DNA from: UBA652 sp964598235
Lineage (GTDB): Bacteria > Pseudomonadota > Gammaproteobacteria > Nitrosococcales > Methylophagaceae
DNA length: 28,128 nt
Reading direction: 5' to 3'
Assembly: GCA_964598235.1 (NCBI GenBank)
Contig: CAZRAY010000023.1
Span: 1 to 28,128 of the forward strand
Shown here: one piece after another, positions 1 through 8,046 of the stretch
Layout of the letters: each line of letters begins with the position of its first letter
Numbering within the stretch: the first letter of the stretch is position 1
The notes under the pieces: generated by a model
Database searches by the model: none
What the model was told of the DNA's origin: nothing
The model's input: only the letters and a program-made list of their open reading frames with translations
Position numbers and translations under genes: made by a program

Positions 1-1100
1 GCTTCATCTGTATCCAGCATGGTGTAAGCAACATCATCTCGAGATTTACTCAGCATATCAATAATATTGATTTTTGCATCGGCAAACGCATTGGTGATTT
101 GCCCCAGAATCGTCGGCACATTGTCATGCGCAACCGTTAAGCGATGCTGCCCCGCTTCGCGCTTCATTCTGATTTTTGGAAAGTTAACCGAGTTAGTGAT
201 ATTACCGTTTTCTAAGTAATCCTTAATTTGATCTGCCACCATAATCGCACAGTTATCTTCTGCCTCAACGGTTGAGGCGCCTAAATGCGGCAAGGTAATG
301 ACCTTCGGATGGTTTTTAAGTAAGTTACTCGGGAAATCACATACATAAGCATGCGCCTTGCCGCTTTCCAATGCTGCCACCATCGCTTCATCATTGACGA
401 TACCGCCGCGTGAGAAGTTCAAAATTGTTACGTTATCACGCATATTTGCTAAGCGCGTTGTATTGATCATGTCTTTGGTGCCATCCACTAATGGCACATG
501 GAAGGTAATAAAATCACTGTGACTCAATAAATCATCCACACTGCTGGCTTGTTCCACTTGATGGGATAATTTCCATGCGCTATCCACTGTGATTTTTGGA
601 TCAAACCCAATCACTTTCATGCCTAAGGCAATCGCAGTATTCGCGATCTTAATACCAATGGCACCCAAGCCAACGACACCCAAAGTCCGACCCGGTAATT
701 CAAAGCCTGAAAAGCCACTTTTGCCGGCTTCCACTTGCTTGGTAATTTCAGCATCTGAGCCTGTTAAATTGCGCGCAAAATCCCAACCCGCACAAATATT
801 TCGGGCACTCAATAACATACCTGTTAACACCAGTTCTTGCACCGCATTGGCATTCGCGCCTGGCGCATTAAACACAGGGATGCCTTTCCCACTCATTTTA
901 TCCAGCGGAATATTATTCACGCCTGCACCGGCTCGACCCACCGCTTTTAACGTGTCTGGAACATCCCAATCGTGCATTTTATAGGAGCGCAGTAACACCG
1001 CATCTGGATTCGGTAGCTCTGATGCAATTTCATAATGATCACGCGGCAAACGGTCTAAACCCGTTACCGAGATATTGTTTAATGTTGATATTTTAAACAT
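1..1100 (-). CDS. serA: D-3-phosphoglycerate dehydrogenase, C-terminus cut by window edge
   Basis: Catalyses the first committed step of serine synthesis in the cytoplasm: NAD-dependent oxidation of 3-phosphoglycerate to 3-phosphohydroxypyruvate. The frame reads open from the ATG at 1098-1100 to the left edge (about 366 codons), so only a short C-terminal piece is missing. Visible are the Rossmann motif GVVGLGAIG, the catalytic-Arg region NFSRGGIVND, and the segment LPHLGAST holding the catalytic His. The sequence after about residue 310 (RLTVAHDNVPTILGQIT) looks like an ACT regulatory domain, as in the short SerA form of about 390 residues. An AAGGA ribosome binding site lies 9 bases before the ATG. 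It starts 12 bases after the serC stop, so serC and serA are almost certainly one operon. Family-typical features suggest serine feedback through the ACT domain, but that is inference. Confidence 0.93.
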   Translation of the reverse strand, partial: MFKISTLNNISVTGLDRLPRDHYEIASELPNPDAVLLRSYKMHDWDVPDTLKAVGRAGAGVNNIPLDKMSGKGIPVFNAPGANANAVQELVLTGMLLSARNICAGWDFARNLTGSDAEITKQVEAGKSGFSGFELPGRTLGVVGLGAIGIKIANTAIALGMKVIGFDPKITVDSAWKLSHQVEQASSVDDLLSHSDFITFHVPLVDGTKDMINTTRLANMRDNVTILNFSRGGIVNDEAMVAALESGKAHAYVCDFPSNLLKNHPKVITLPHLGASTVEAEDNCAIMVADQIKDYLENGNITNSVNFPKIRMKREAGQHRLTVAHDNVPTILGQITNAFADAKINIIDMLSKSRDDVAYTMLDTDE

Positions 1101-1112
1101 CGTTAAATATCC

Positions 1113-2195
1113 TTATTTATTCGCTTGCGCGAAATTATTCATAAAACTAATAAGTGCATCTACTGCCGTCTCTGGCACGGCATTATAAATACTTGCACGC
1201 ATCCCACCCACAGAGCGATGACCTTTTAAGCTATCTAATTTCGCCGCTGCCGCACCGGCTAAAAATGCTTTGTCTAGTTCTTCTGATGGCAATGTAAAGG
1301 GTACATTCATCCAAGAACGATAAGGCACATCCACTGGATTCTTATAAAAACCAGACTCTTCAATTGCCGTATAGAGTTTCTTCGCTTTACGTTGATTAAT
1401 GTCAGCCATCGCTGCCAAGCCGCCTTGTGCTTTCACCCACTTGAATACCAAACCGGCCATATACCAAGAGAAGGTCGGCGGCGTGTTAAACATGGAATCA
1501 TTATCGGCTTGCACCTGATAATCCAACATGCTTGGCGTACCCTCAATCACATCACCAATCAGATCATCCCGCACAATCACAACCGCCAAACCCGCCGGAC
1601 CAATATTTTTCTGGGCCCCCGCATAAATCAACGCAAATTTAGATACATCAATCAGACGCGATAAAATGGTAGACGATAAATCCACCACGAGTGGCACATC
1701 ACCTGTATCCGGAATATGATCAAATTCCACACCGCCAATGGTTTCATTCGATGTGTAATGCACATAGGCTGCATCCGGGTTTAACTTCCATTCTGAAACA
1801 GGTGGAATCGTTGAGAAATTATCTGCTTCAGAGCAAGCCACAATATTTACATCGCAATATTGCTTCGCTTCTTTAATCGCCTTTTTAGACCACTGCCCCG
1901 TATTGAAATAATCCGCCGTTTTTTTACCACGCAATAAATTCATCGGAATCGCTGCGAATTGGGTTGTCGCACCACCTTGCAGAAACAATACTTTATAGTT
2001 CTCAGGAATCGCCATCAGCTCACGCAAATCTGCTTCTGCTTCCGCCGCAATTGACATAAATGCCTTGCCGCGATGACTCATTTCCATCACACTCATACCC
2101 GAACCTTGCCAATCCATTAAATCTGTTTGTGCTTGTTTTAAAACAGCTTCTGGGAGTGCGCCTGGGCCGGCGCTAAAATTGAATACGCGTGACAT
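1113..2195 (-). CDS. serC: Phosphoserine aminotransferase
   Basis: PLP-dependent class V aminotransferase that converts 3-phosphohydroxypyruvate plus glutamate to O-phosphoserine. The same family enzyme also serves pyridoxine synthesis in many gammaproteobacteria. The 360-residue length is normal for the family. The N-terminus has the usual FNFSAGPGALP start, GGATTQF at about residue 74 fits the cofactor phosphate-binding loop, and the Schiff-base lysine is K196 in YAGAQKNIGPAG. The start has an AGGAA ribosome binding site 8 bases upstream. It is first in an operon with serA, which follows after 12 bases, so two consecutive steps of the pathway are made together. Confidence 0.96.
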   Translation of the reverse strand: MSRVFNFSAGPGALPEAVLKQAQTDLMDWQGSGMSVMEMSHRGKAFMSIAAEAEADLRELMAIPENYKVLFLQGGATTQFAAIPMNLLRGKKTADYFNTGQWSKKAIKEAKQYCDVNIVACSEADNFSTIPPVSEWKLNPDAAYVHYTSNETIGGVEFDHIPDTGDVPLVVDLSSTILSRLIDVSKFALIYAGAQKNIGPAGLAVVIVRDDLIGDVIEGTPSMLDYQVQADNDSMFNTPPTFSWYMAGLVFKWVKAQGGLAAMADINQRKAKKLYTAIEESGFYKNPVDVPYRSWMNVPFTLPSEELDKAFLAGAAAAKLDSLKGHRSVGGMRASIYNAVPETAVDALISFMNNFAQANK

Positions 2196-2224
2196 GTGTT
2201 CGGTTCCTATATTAAAGGTTAAAA

Positions 2225-2254
2225 ATAATGGTCATTAACCCCTAATTGTAACAA
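2225..2254 (-). promoter_or_regulatory. Possible sigma-70 promoter of serC-serA
   Basis: Read on the minus strand, TTGTTA (complement of 2249-2254), an 18-base spacer and CATTAT (complement of 2225-2230) lie in the 81-base gap between rarA and serC, about 30 bases before the serC ATG. Both boxes are imperfect matches. The position is right for the only gap that could hold the operon promoter. Confidence 0.3.
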
Positions 2255-2276
2255 AGGATGTTGATTTATGCTGATC

Positions 2277-3608
2277 CTATTTTTTATCTTTTGCGGCTAC
2301 GTCTAAGGCGCGCAACCTGGCCAATTTCTCACCGATCTGGATTTCCAGACCACGTGGCACAGGCACGTAATATTGCTCTGGCCGCATCGTATCAGGAAAA
2401 TAGACTTCTCCAGCAGGATAAGCATCCGGCGCATTATGCGCATATTGGTAATCTTTGCCATAATCCAATTCTTGCATTAACTTGGTCGGTGCATTGCGTA
2501 AATGCAACGGCACTTCTGCCGAGCCCTGTGAACGCACCGCCGCCATCGCCGTGTTATACGCCATATACACCGCATTACTTTTTGGCGCACAGGCCAAATA
2601 CACCACCGCCTGCGCAATCGCTAACTCGCCTTCAGCCTGGCCTAAGCGTTCATAACTTTCCCATGCATCCAAGGCAATCCGCAAACCACGTGGATCCGCA
2701 TTACCAATATCTTCCGACGCCATGCGCACAATCCGTCGCATCAAATAACTTGGATCAACACCGCCATCTAACATTCGGCAAAGCCAATACAGCGCGCCAT
2801 CTGGAGAAGAGCCACGCACTGATTTATGTAAGGCCGAAATTTGGTCGTAAAAAGCCTCACCGCCTTTATCAAAGCGCCGCAGTGTACCGCTTAACACTTC
2901 CGTCAGCGCTGATTCGCTCACTTCTTTCTCGCCTTGGCTATCTGCCAAATCAATTGCAATTTCTAATAAATTAAGCACCCGCCGACCATCGCCATCAGCG
3001 GCTTGCGCTAACTCATTTCGCAAATTATCAGCGATACTAATGCCGCGTGCGCCGACACCTAGTTCTTCATCTGCTAAAGCCCGATCAACAATCTCACGCA
3101 GATCGCTCACTTCTAACGATTTCAACACATACACGCGCGCCCGAGATAACAAGGCATTATTCAATTCAAAGGAAGGGTTTTCTGTGGTCGCACCAATAAG
3201 AGTAAAGGTGCCATCCTCAACATAAGGCAAAAATGCATCTTGCTGGGATTTATTAAAGCGATGCACTTCATCGACAAATAACATCGTGCGCCGGCCGTGC
3301 ATCTGCTGGGATTCTTGCGCCTGCGCCACGGCGCCGCGCACCTCTTTTACCCCTGCCAACACTGCAGAAATACTAATAAATTCTGCATCGCAATAATTCG
3401 CTATCAGTCGTGCTAAGGTTGTTTTTCCTGTGCCCGGTGGCCCCCAGAAAATCATCGAATGCGGCTGACCTGATTCAATCGCCTGCCGCAAGGGTTTGCC
3501 TTCACCCAATAAATGCTGCTGCCCAATATACCCTTCCAACTGGGTTGGCCGCATGCGATCGGCTAACGGTCTTCCCGCTAAATCAGGTGCAACATCAAAT
3601 AGGCTCAC
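2277..3608 (-). CDS. rarA: Replication-associated recombination protein A (AAA+ ATPase)
   Basis: RarA/MgsA family clamp-loader-like AAA+ ATPase that acts at stalled replication forks. From the chosen start it has Walker A GPPGTGKT at about residues 56-63, Walker B with DEVHRF at about 113-118, the sensor-1 segment GATTENPSFELN, and the C-terminal oligomerisation region ending in KDKK (443 residues, normal length). I place the start at the GTG complementary to 3606-3608, giving MSLFDVAPDL. It has an AAAAGG ribosome binding site 7 bases upstream and aligns with the family N-terminus, whereas the ATG 45 bases further upstream (3653) has no such site and would add an atypical extension inside a repeat-rich gap. 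The ftsK-lolA-rarA order is conserved in gammaproteobacteria. Confidence 0.95.
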   Translation of the reverse strand: MSLFDVAPDLAGRPLADRMRPTQLEGYIGQQHLLGEGKPLRQAIESGQPHSMIFWGPPGTGKTTLARLIANYCDAEFISISAVLAGVKEVRGAVAQAQESQQMHGRRTMLFVDEVHRFNKSQQDAFLPYVEDGTFTLIGATTENPSFELNNALLSRARVYVLKSLEVSDLREIVDRALADEELGVGARGISIADNLRNELAQAADGDGRRVLNLLEIAIDLADSQGEKEVSESALTEVLSGTLRRFDKGGEAFYDQISALHKSVRGSSPDGALYWLCRMLDGGVDPSYLMRRIVRMASEDIGNADPRGLRIALDAWESYERLGQAEGELAIAQAVVYLACAPKSNAVYMAYNTAMAAVRSQGSAEVPLHLRNAPTKLMQELDYGKDYQYAHNAPDAYPAGEVYFPDTMRPEQYYVPVPRGLEIQIGEKLARLRALDVAAKDKK

Positions 3609-3712
3609 GCTGAAGCCTTTTCTCGATAAGTATTTTTTATCATGCCAAGGCAAAAATCACTGAAAAAACACAATCTACATATAGTACATGCGCATTTTGA
3701 AGTCATTTTGAC

Positions 3713-3806
3713 GAAAGGCATCCGTGCCTTTCTCCCTCCGGGTTGTTTTACATCCAAAATATGCTCCTGCATATTTTTAACGCTAGCATGGTGAAAAAAA
3801 GGCATC
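3713..3806. repeat. Hairpin-rich dispersed intergenic repeat
   Basis: Between rarA and lolA sit two back-to-back perfect inverted repeats: GAAAGGCA/TGCCTTTC (3713-3720 and 3725-3732, 4-base loop) and AAAATATGC/GCATATTTT (3756-3764 and 3769-3777, 4-base loop). A CCCTCCGGG element lies between them (around 3734-3742). The tail at about 3770-3806 (TTTTTAACGCTAGCATGG and following bases) is strongly similar to the complement of 28080-28115 at the far end of the window, so it looks like a member of a dispersed family. It may form RNA hairpins in the lolA-rarA transcript. No protein function is proposed for the small open frame that crosses it. Confidence 0.55.
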
Positions 3807-3817
3807 GAAAAAGGTTT

Positions 3818-4453
3818 TCATTGTTCGCCCACCACATCTACACCATCTGGCGGTGTAAATGCAAAAGCATCCTTCACTAATGCGCTATTCTCAACCACAT
3901 TTGAAAACGTCAGTTGTGTTGTTTGATCAAAATTATCTTTCATTATCATCTGATACAAGGTTGCTTCATCAAACACCAACATCACGGTTTGAAATCCCGC
4001 CTCTTCATCTTTAGGGGTTAACTGTACCCGTGAAAATTTATCGTCTGATGGTAGATTGCTGATTTCATATTTTTCAGCAGGTGACACCTCACCTGAAAGT
4101 AAGGTTGCTGGCGTATCAAGCAACGCCTCTGATTGTGATTTTACGGTCACTTGTTCCAAATCAACATCATAAAACCAAATTTTATTGCCATCCGCAACAA
4201 TCTGCTGTGGATAAGGCGCCGCATAATCCCAACGGAATTTTCCAGGGCGCTCTAATAACACGGTACCCGATGCTTTTTCTACTTCTTGGCCATTGGCATC
4301 AAACACAATTTGCTCAAAGCTGGCTTGAAATGTCACCACACTTTGAATGAAATTATCTAATTTCTCACTTGCAGATTGTGCTGCCTGCGTCAGTGTAGAA
4401 AACAACAACACACTCCCTACAAGACCAACCATCCAATATTTCATTGTTTTCAT
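3818..4453 (-). CDS. lolA: Outer-membrane lipoprotein carrier protein LolA
   Basis: Periplasmic chaperone that takes lipoproteins released by LolCDE and hands them to LolB at the outer membrane. The 211-residue product has a clear signal peptide (MKTMKYWMVGLVGSVLLFST, cleavage near TQA-AQS). The mature protein opens with a KLDNFIQS segment and carries VLLERPGKFRWDY, a hallmark stretch of the LolA hydrophobic-cavity fold, followed by the IVADGNKIWFYDVDLEQV strand region. An AAAGG ribosome binding site sits 6 bases before the ATG. It lies between ftsK and rarA as in other gammaproteobacteria. The 114-base gap to ftsK may hold its own promoter, but I cannot point to one. Confidence 0.94.
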   Translation of the reverse strand: MKTMKYWMVGLVGSVLLFSTLTQAAQSASEKLDNFIQSVVTFQASFEQIVFDANGQEVEKASGTVLLERPGKFRWDYAAPYPQQIVADGNKIWFYDVDLEQVTVKSQSEALLDTPATLLSGEVSPAEKYEISNLPSDDKFSRVQLTPKDEEAGFQTVMLVFDEATLYQMIMKDNFDQTTQLTFSNVVENSALVKDAFAFTPPDGVDVVGEQ

Positions 4454-4567
4454 TTTTTACCTTTTCATTATTACTGATGCTTCTCTGACCATCCTCTCGC
4501 CTAATCGTTGCCAGAGAAATCACGTCCGTTCATATGAGGTTCATCTCATGGCGCGGTTTTGCTTAAT

Positions 4568-6862
4568 TTAAAAAGAATCTCTATCCGGTGCCAACACCTC
4601 TCGGCTGCCATTCGATTGCATCCCGCTCACCACGCCTGCCGCTTCCATTGCCTCAATAAGGCGTGCCGCACGGTTATAGCCTACTTTCAATCGACGTTGC
4701 ACACCTGATATTGAAGCACGGCGTGATTCAATCACGATCTGAACAGCTTGATCATACAATTCATCAGATTCACCATCCGATGCGCCCGCAATCCCACCTT
4801 CGCTGCTTTCTGCAGGATCTGCTGTAATCTCATCTAAATAATTCGGTTCTGCATTTTCTTTTAAGTGATTTACAACCGCATGCACTTCATGATCATCCAC
4901 AAAAGCACCATGGATCCGCTGGGGAATACTCGTGCCTGGCGGTAAATACAGCATATCCCCCTGCCCTAACAACTGCTCTGCGCCCATCTGATCTAAAATC
5001 GTCCGTGAATCAATACGAGATGACACTTGAAATGAAATCCGCGTCGGAATATTCGCCTTGATTAATCCGGTAATCACATCCACCGAAGGCCGTTGTGTCG
5101 CTAAAATCAAATGGATCCCCGATGCCCGCGCTTTTTGTGCCAAGCGCGCAATCGATTCTTCCACCTGCTTGCCGACCACCATCATCATATCCGCCAACTC
5201 ATCGATAATGACCACAATCAAGGGCAATGGCTCTAAAGTCGGGACAGGTTCGCCCGGTAAAAATTCTTGTGATGTCGGATCTTTAAGGGGCTCTCCAGCT
5301 TCAATCGCCGTATTCACCTTCTTATTATAGCCCGCAATATTCCGCACACCCAGCGCAGCCATTAAAGGGTATCGCCGCTCCATTTCAGCCACACACCAGC
5401 GCAACGCATTCGATGCTTCTTTCATATCAGTAACAACCGGCGTCAATAAATGCGGAATCCCTTCATAGATGGATAGCTCCAACATTTTGGGATCAACCAT
5501 AATCAAACGCACTTCTGCCGGGCTTGCTTTATAGAGCATGCTTAAAATCATCGCATTCACCCCAACTGACTTACCCGACCCGGTTGTACCCGCCACCAGT
5601 AAATGGGGCATTTTCTCTAAATCTGCCACCACCGGCCGACCCGCAATATCCTTACCCAAGGCCACCAGCAACGGCGCCTTACTGGCTTCATATTCAGCAC
5701 AGCCTAAAATTTCACGTAGCCGCACCATTTCGCGCACTTCATTCGGAATTTCCAAACCCACAAATGGCTTGCCCGGAATCACCTCAACAACCCGCACACT
5801 CATCACTGATAAAGAACGTGCCAAGTCTTTTGCCAACCCCGTAATTCGGCTCGCCTTCACACCGGCTGCAGGCATCATCTCAAACCGGGTGACCACAGGT
5901 CCTGGTTGCACCTCCATCACCTCAACCGTTACCCCAAAATCTTTCAACTTTATCTCAACTAAACGCGACAAAGCCTGCAACGTCTCTTCGCTATACCCAC
6001 CCTGACTTTCTACTGCCATATCCAATAATGATAAGGTTGGCATCGCTGGCATGTCATCCGTCTGAAATAAAGGCACTTGCCTTTCTTCTTCCTCTCGCAC
6101 ACTCTGTTTTTCTGGTGCAACCGTCGGTTCAACACGCACTTTTTCACGATTTTCAAATTGCGCCGAACCTTGAATAAACGTTGCTTCTCGCTGTTCACGC
6201 AATTCTGCTTCGCTAGCCTGCGCTTTTCTCGCCTGCCACCACTGCGCCCCAATGGCCACCAACGCCAAGCAAGTAGCACCCAACTTATCCATGAGTTTGA
6301 GCCACGATAAACCCGTAAATAACGTAATGCCTGTTAATAATCCGGCTAATAACAACAAGGTTGCCCCCACGCCGCCAAAAATGGCCAACGCACCCCCGCC
6401 AACTAATTCACCCATTACCCCACCTGCGCCAAGGGGTAAAGCCGTCGCATGATGCGATAAATGTAACATCGCCAAACCGCTAGCCGCACCCACTGCCATC
6501 ACCAACCCAGCCACTTTGAGCAACCAAAAATGTAAGGCGCCGTCGCTGCTTTCTTCTGCGCCCCAGCGGAACAATAACCAACCACTAAAAGCCACCATCA
6601 AAGGTGAGAAAAAAGCGGTTAATCCAAAGCCATACAAAAAGGCATCCGACAACCACGCGCCAACCACGCCACCCAAATTCATCGCATGGCTATTCGTACC
6701 CGATGTTGACCAAGCCGGATCCGCAGGCTGATAACTCACCATTGCTAAAAACAGATACAAGGCCACGGCCACAGCCAAAATTAACGCACCCTCCCGCAAC
6801 CGCAATCCAATTCGACTTGCAGGCTCGTTATGCGCCATTGTTGAGGTGAATTCCTCTTCCAT
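4568..6862 (-). CDS. ftsK: DNA translocase FtsK
   Basis: Septum-located DNA pump that couples chromosome-dimer resolution and terminus segregation to cell division. The 764-residue protein has a membrane domain of about four to five helices (roughly residues 25-45, 75-100, 113-133, 145-185), a short charged linker (about 205-275), then the beta/alpha motor. The motor has Walker A GTTGSGKS (425-432) and Walker B IVVIIDELAD (549-558). A C-terminal winged-helix gamma domain follows (about 698-760, SISGVQRRLKVGYNRAARLI), which in the family reads KOPS and touches XerD. The linker is much shorter than in E. coli, as in many other bacteria. The start has AGGA 6 bases upstream. It is divergent from trxB. 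Confidence 0.96.
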   Translation of the reverse strand: MEEEFTSTMAHNEPASRIGLRLREGALILAVAVALYLFLAMVSYQPADPAWSTSGTNSHAMNLGGVVGAWLSDAFLYGFGLTAFFSPLMVAFSGWLLFRWGAEESSDGALHFWLLKVAGLVMAVGAASGLAMLHLSHHATALPLGAGGVMGELVGGGALAIFGGVGATLLLLAGLLTGITLFTGLSWLKLMDKLGATCLALVAIGAQWWQARKAQASEAELREQREATFIQGSAQFENREKVRVEPTVAPEKQSVREEEERQVPLFQTDDMPAMPTLSLLDMAVESQGGYSEETLQALSRLVEIKLKDFGVTVEVMEVQPGPVVTRFEMMPAAGVKASRITGLAKDLARSLSVMSVRVVEVIPGKPFVGLEIPNEVREMVRLREILGCAEYEASKAPLLVALGKDIAGRPVVADLEKMPHLLVAGTTGSGKSVGVNAMILSMLYKASPAEVRLIMVDPKMLELSIYEGIPHLLTPVVTDMKEASNALRWCVAEMERRYPLMAALGVRNIAGYNKKVNTAIEAGEPLKDPTSQEFLPGEPVPTLEPLPLIVVIIDELADMMMVVGKQVEESIARLAQKARASGIHLILATQRPSVDVITGLIKANIPTRISFQVSSRIDSRTILDQMGAEQLLGQGDMLYLPPGTSIPQRIHGAFVDDHEVHAVVNHLKENAEPNYLDEITADPAESSEGGIAGASDGESDELYDQAVQIVIESRRASISGVQRRLKVGYNRAARLIEAMEAAGVVSGMQSNGSREVLAPDRDSF

Positions 6863-6992
6863 TCAAAATCCTATTTCTTTCGTAAAAAATTTAATGACTA
6901 ATTTTAACACAGCCACCATGCTTGGCACCCAAGCAAACATTATTCATATACAATGTCGATTCATTAATTGAAATTTATGGAGTGGCTGTATC

Positions 6993-7931
6993 ATGGCTGA
7001 CACAAAACACTGTCGTTTACTTATCTTAGGCTCTGGCCCTGCGGGTTATACTGCGGCCGTTTATGCCGCACGTGCAGCGCTTGATCCTGTATTAATTACA
7101 GGTATTCAGCAAGGTGGGCAGCTCACCACGACCACGGATGTCGATAACTGGCCCGGCGATGACCAAGGTGTTGAAGGCCCAGAATTGATGGCACGAATGG
7201 AGCGCCATGCCACCCGGTTTGGTACCGAAGTTATCTTCGATCACATTCATACGGCTGATTTAAGCCAGCGCCCTTTCCGACTAACGGGGGATGCAGGTGA
7301 ATATACGTGTGATGCCTTAATTATCGCAACGGGTGCATCGGCCATGTATCTAGGCTTGGAATCTGAAGAAGCCTTTATGGGCCGCGGTGTGTCGGCTTGT
7401 GCTACCTGTGATGGTTTCTTTTATAAAAACCAACCTGTCGCCGTTATCGGTGGTGGTAATACCGCGGTTGAAGAAGCGCTTTATTTATCTAATATCGCTT
7501 CTAAAGTAACCGTCGTGCATCGTCGCGATCATTTTACTTCAGAAAAGATTCTCAGCGCACAATTGCTCAAAAAAGCAGAAGAAGCCAATGTAGAAATCTT
7601 ATGGCATAACGAACTGGATGAAGTGTTAGGCGATGATGCTGGTGTTACCGGTATTCGTTTGAAAAACAAACAAGATGGTTCAATGCGGGATGTTGATGTG
7701 CAAGGTGTATTTATCGCCATTGGCCATAAACCAAATTCTGATATTTTTACTGGCCAAATTGATATGGAACATGGCTATATCAAAAACACCACTGGCACAA
7801 AAACCAATATCCCAGGTGTGTTCACTGCTGGCGACATCTCTGATCCCATTTATCGTCAAGCCATCACCTCTGCAGGTGCAGGTTGTATGGCAGCATTAGA
7901 TGCCGAGCGATTTTTAGAAGCTGAAAAATAA
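6993..7931 (+). CDS. trxB: Thioredoxin-disulfide reductase
   Basis: Cytoplasmic FAD/NADPH flavoenzyme that reduces thioredoxin. The 312-residue length is typical of the low-molecular-weight bacterial enzyme. Visible are the FAD-binding GSGPAGYTAAVYAAR near the N-terminus, the redox-active pair CATC (C136, C139), the NADPH-binding GGGNTAVEEA (about 153-162), and the C-terminal FAD motif GVFTAGDISD. A GGAG ribosome binding site lies upstream of the ATG. It is transcribed away from ftsK across a 130-base gap that should hold its promoter; I see only weak matches there. A dispersed repeat follows the stop by about 27 bases. Confidence 0.97.
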   Translation: MADTKHCRLLILGSGPAGYTAAVYAARAALDPVLITGIQQGGQLTTTTDVDNWPGDDQGVEGPELMARMERHATRFGTEVIFDHIHTADLSQRPFRLTGDAGEYTCDALIIATGASAMYLGLESEEAFMGRGVSACATCDGFFYKNQPVAVIGGGNTAVEEALYLSNIASKVTVVHRRDHFTSEKILSAQLLKKAEEANVEILWHNELDEVLGDDAGVTGIRLKNKQDGSMRDVDVQGVFIAIGHKPNSDIFTGQIDMEHGYIKNTTGTKTNIPGVFTAGDISDPIYRQAITSAGAGCMAALDAERFLEAEK

Positions 7932-7958
7932 TCAATTCATACACTAACCAAAATAACC

Positions 7959-8034
7959 CTCATTCCCGAAGTATTTTATCGGGAATCCATTTTATAGTTT
8001 CTGGATCCCCGTCTGCACGGGGATGACGAGCATT
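7959..8034. repeat. Dispersed intergenic repeat of the CATTCCCG / ATCCCCG type
   Basis: Two tandem hairpins: ATTCCCGA/TCGGGAAT (7962-7969 and 7979-7986) and ATCCCCGT/ACGGGGAT (8005-8012 and 8017-8024, 4-base loop), flanked by CTCATT and ATGACGAG. This matches in form a very common repeat found scattered between genes of proteobacteria, often ending in GGGGATGAC. It separates trxB from the following transporter gene and leaves only 12 bases before that gene's ATG. It may act as a transcription or RNA-stability barrier after trxB. Confidence 0.75.
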
Positions 8035-8046
8035 AACTAAACCCTA

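Noticed and set aside
2258..2974. A 238-codon plus-strand frame opposite rarA.
   Set aside because: Low-complexity His/Pro/Thr/Leu-rich shadow of rarA; no start signal or domain.
3605..3805. A 66-codon open frame on the minus strand between rarA and lolA.
   Set aside because: It consists largely of the two inverted repeats of the dispersed element, has no homology I recognise and runs into the rarA start; most likely a chance frame.
5538..6005. A 155-codon plus-strand open frame opposite ftsK.
   Set aside because: It is antisense to the FtsK motor domain and its Thr/Ser/Pro-rich composition is that of a reversed coding strand.
6863..6992. A promoter for trxB (TTGGCA at 6922 with several AT-rich -10 candidates).
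   Set aside because: No candidate -10 lies at a good spacing with more than three or four matching bases, so I did not call it.
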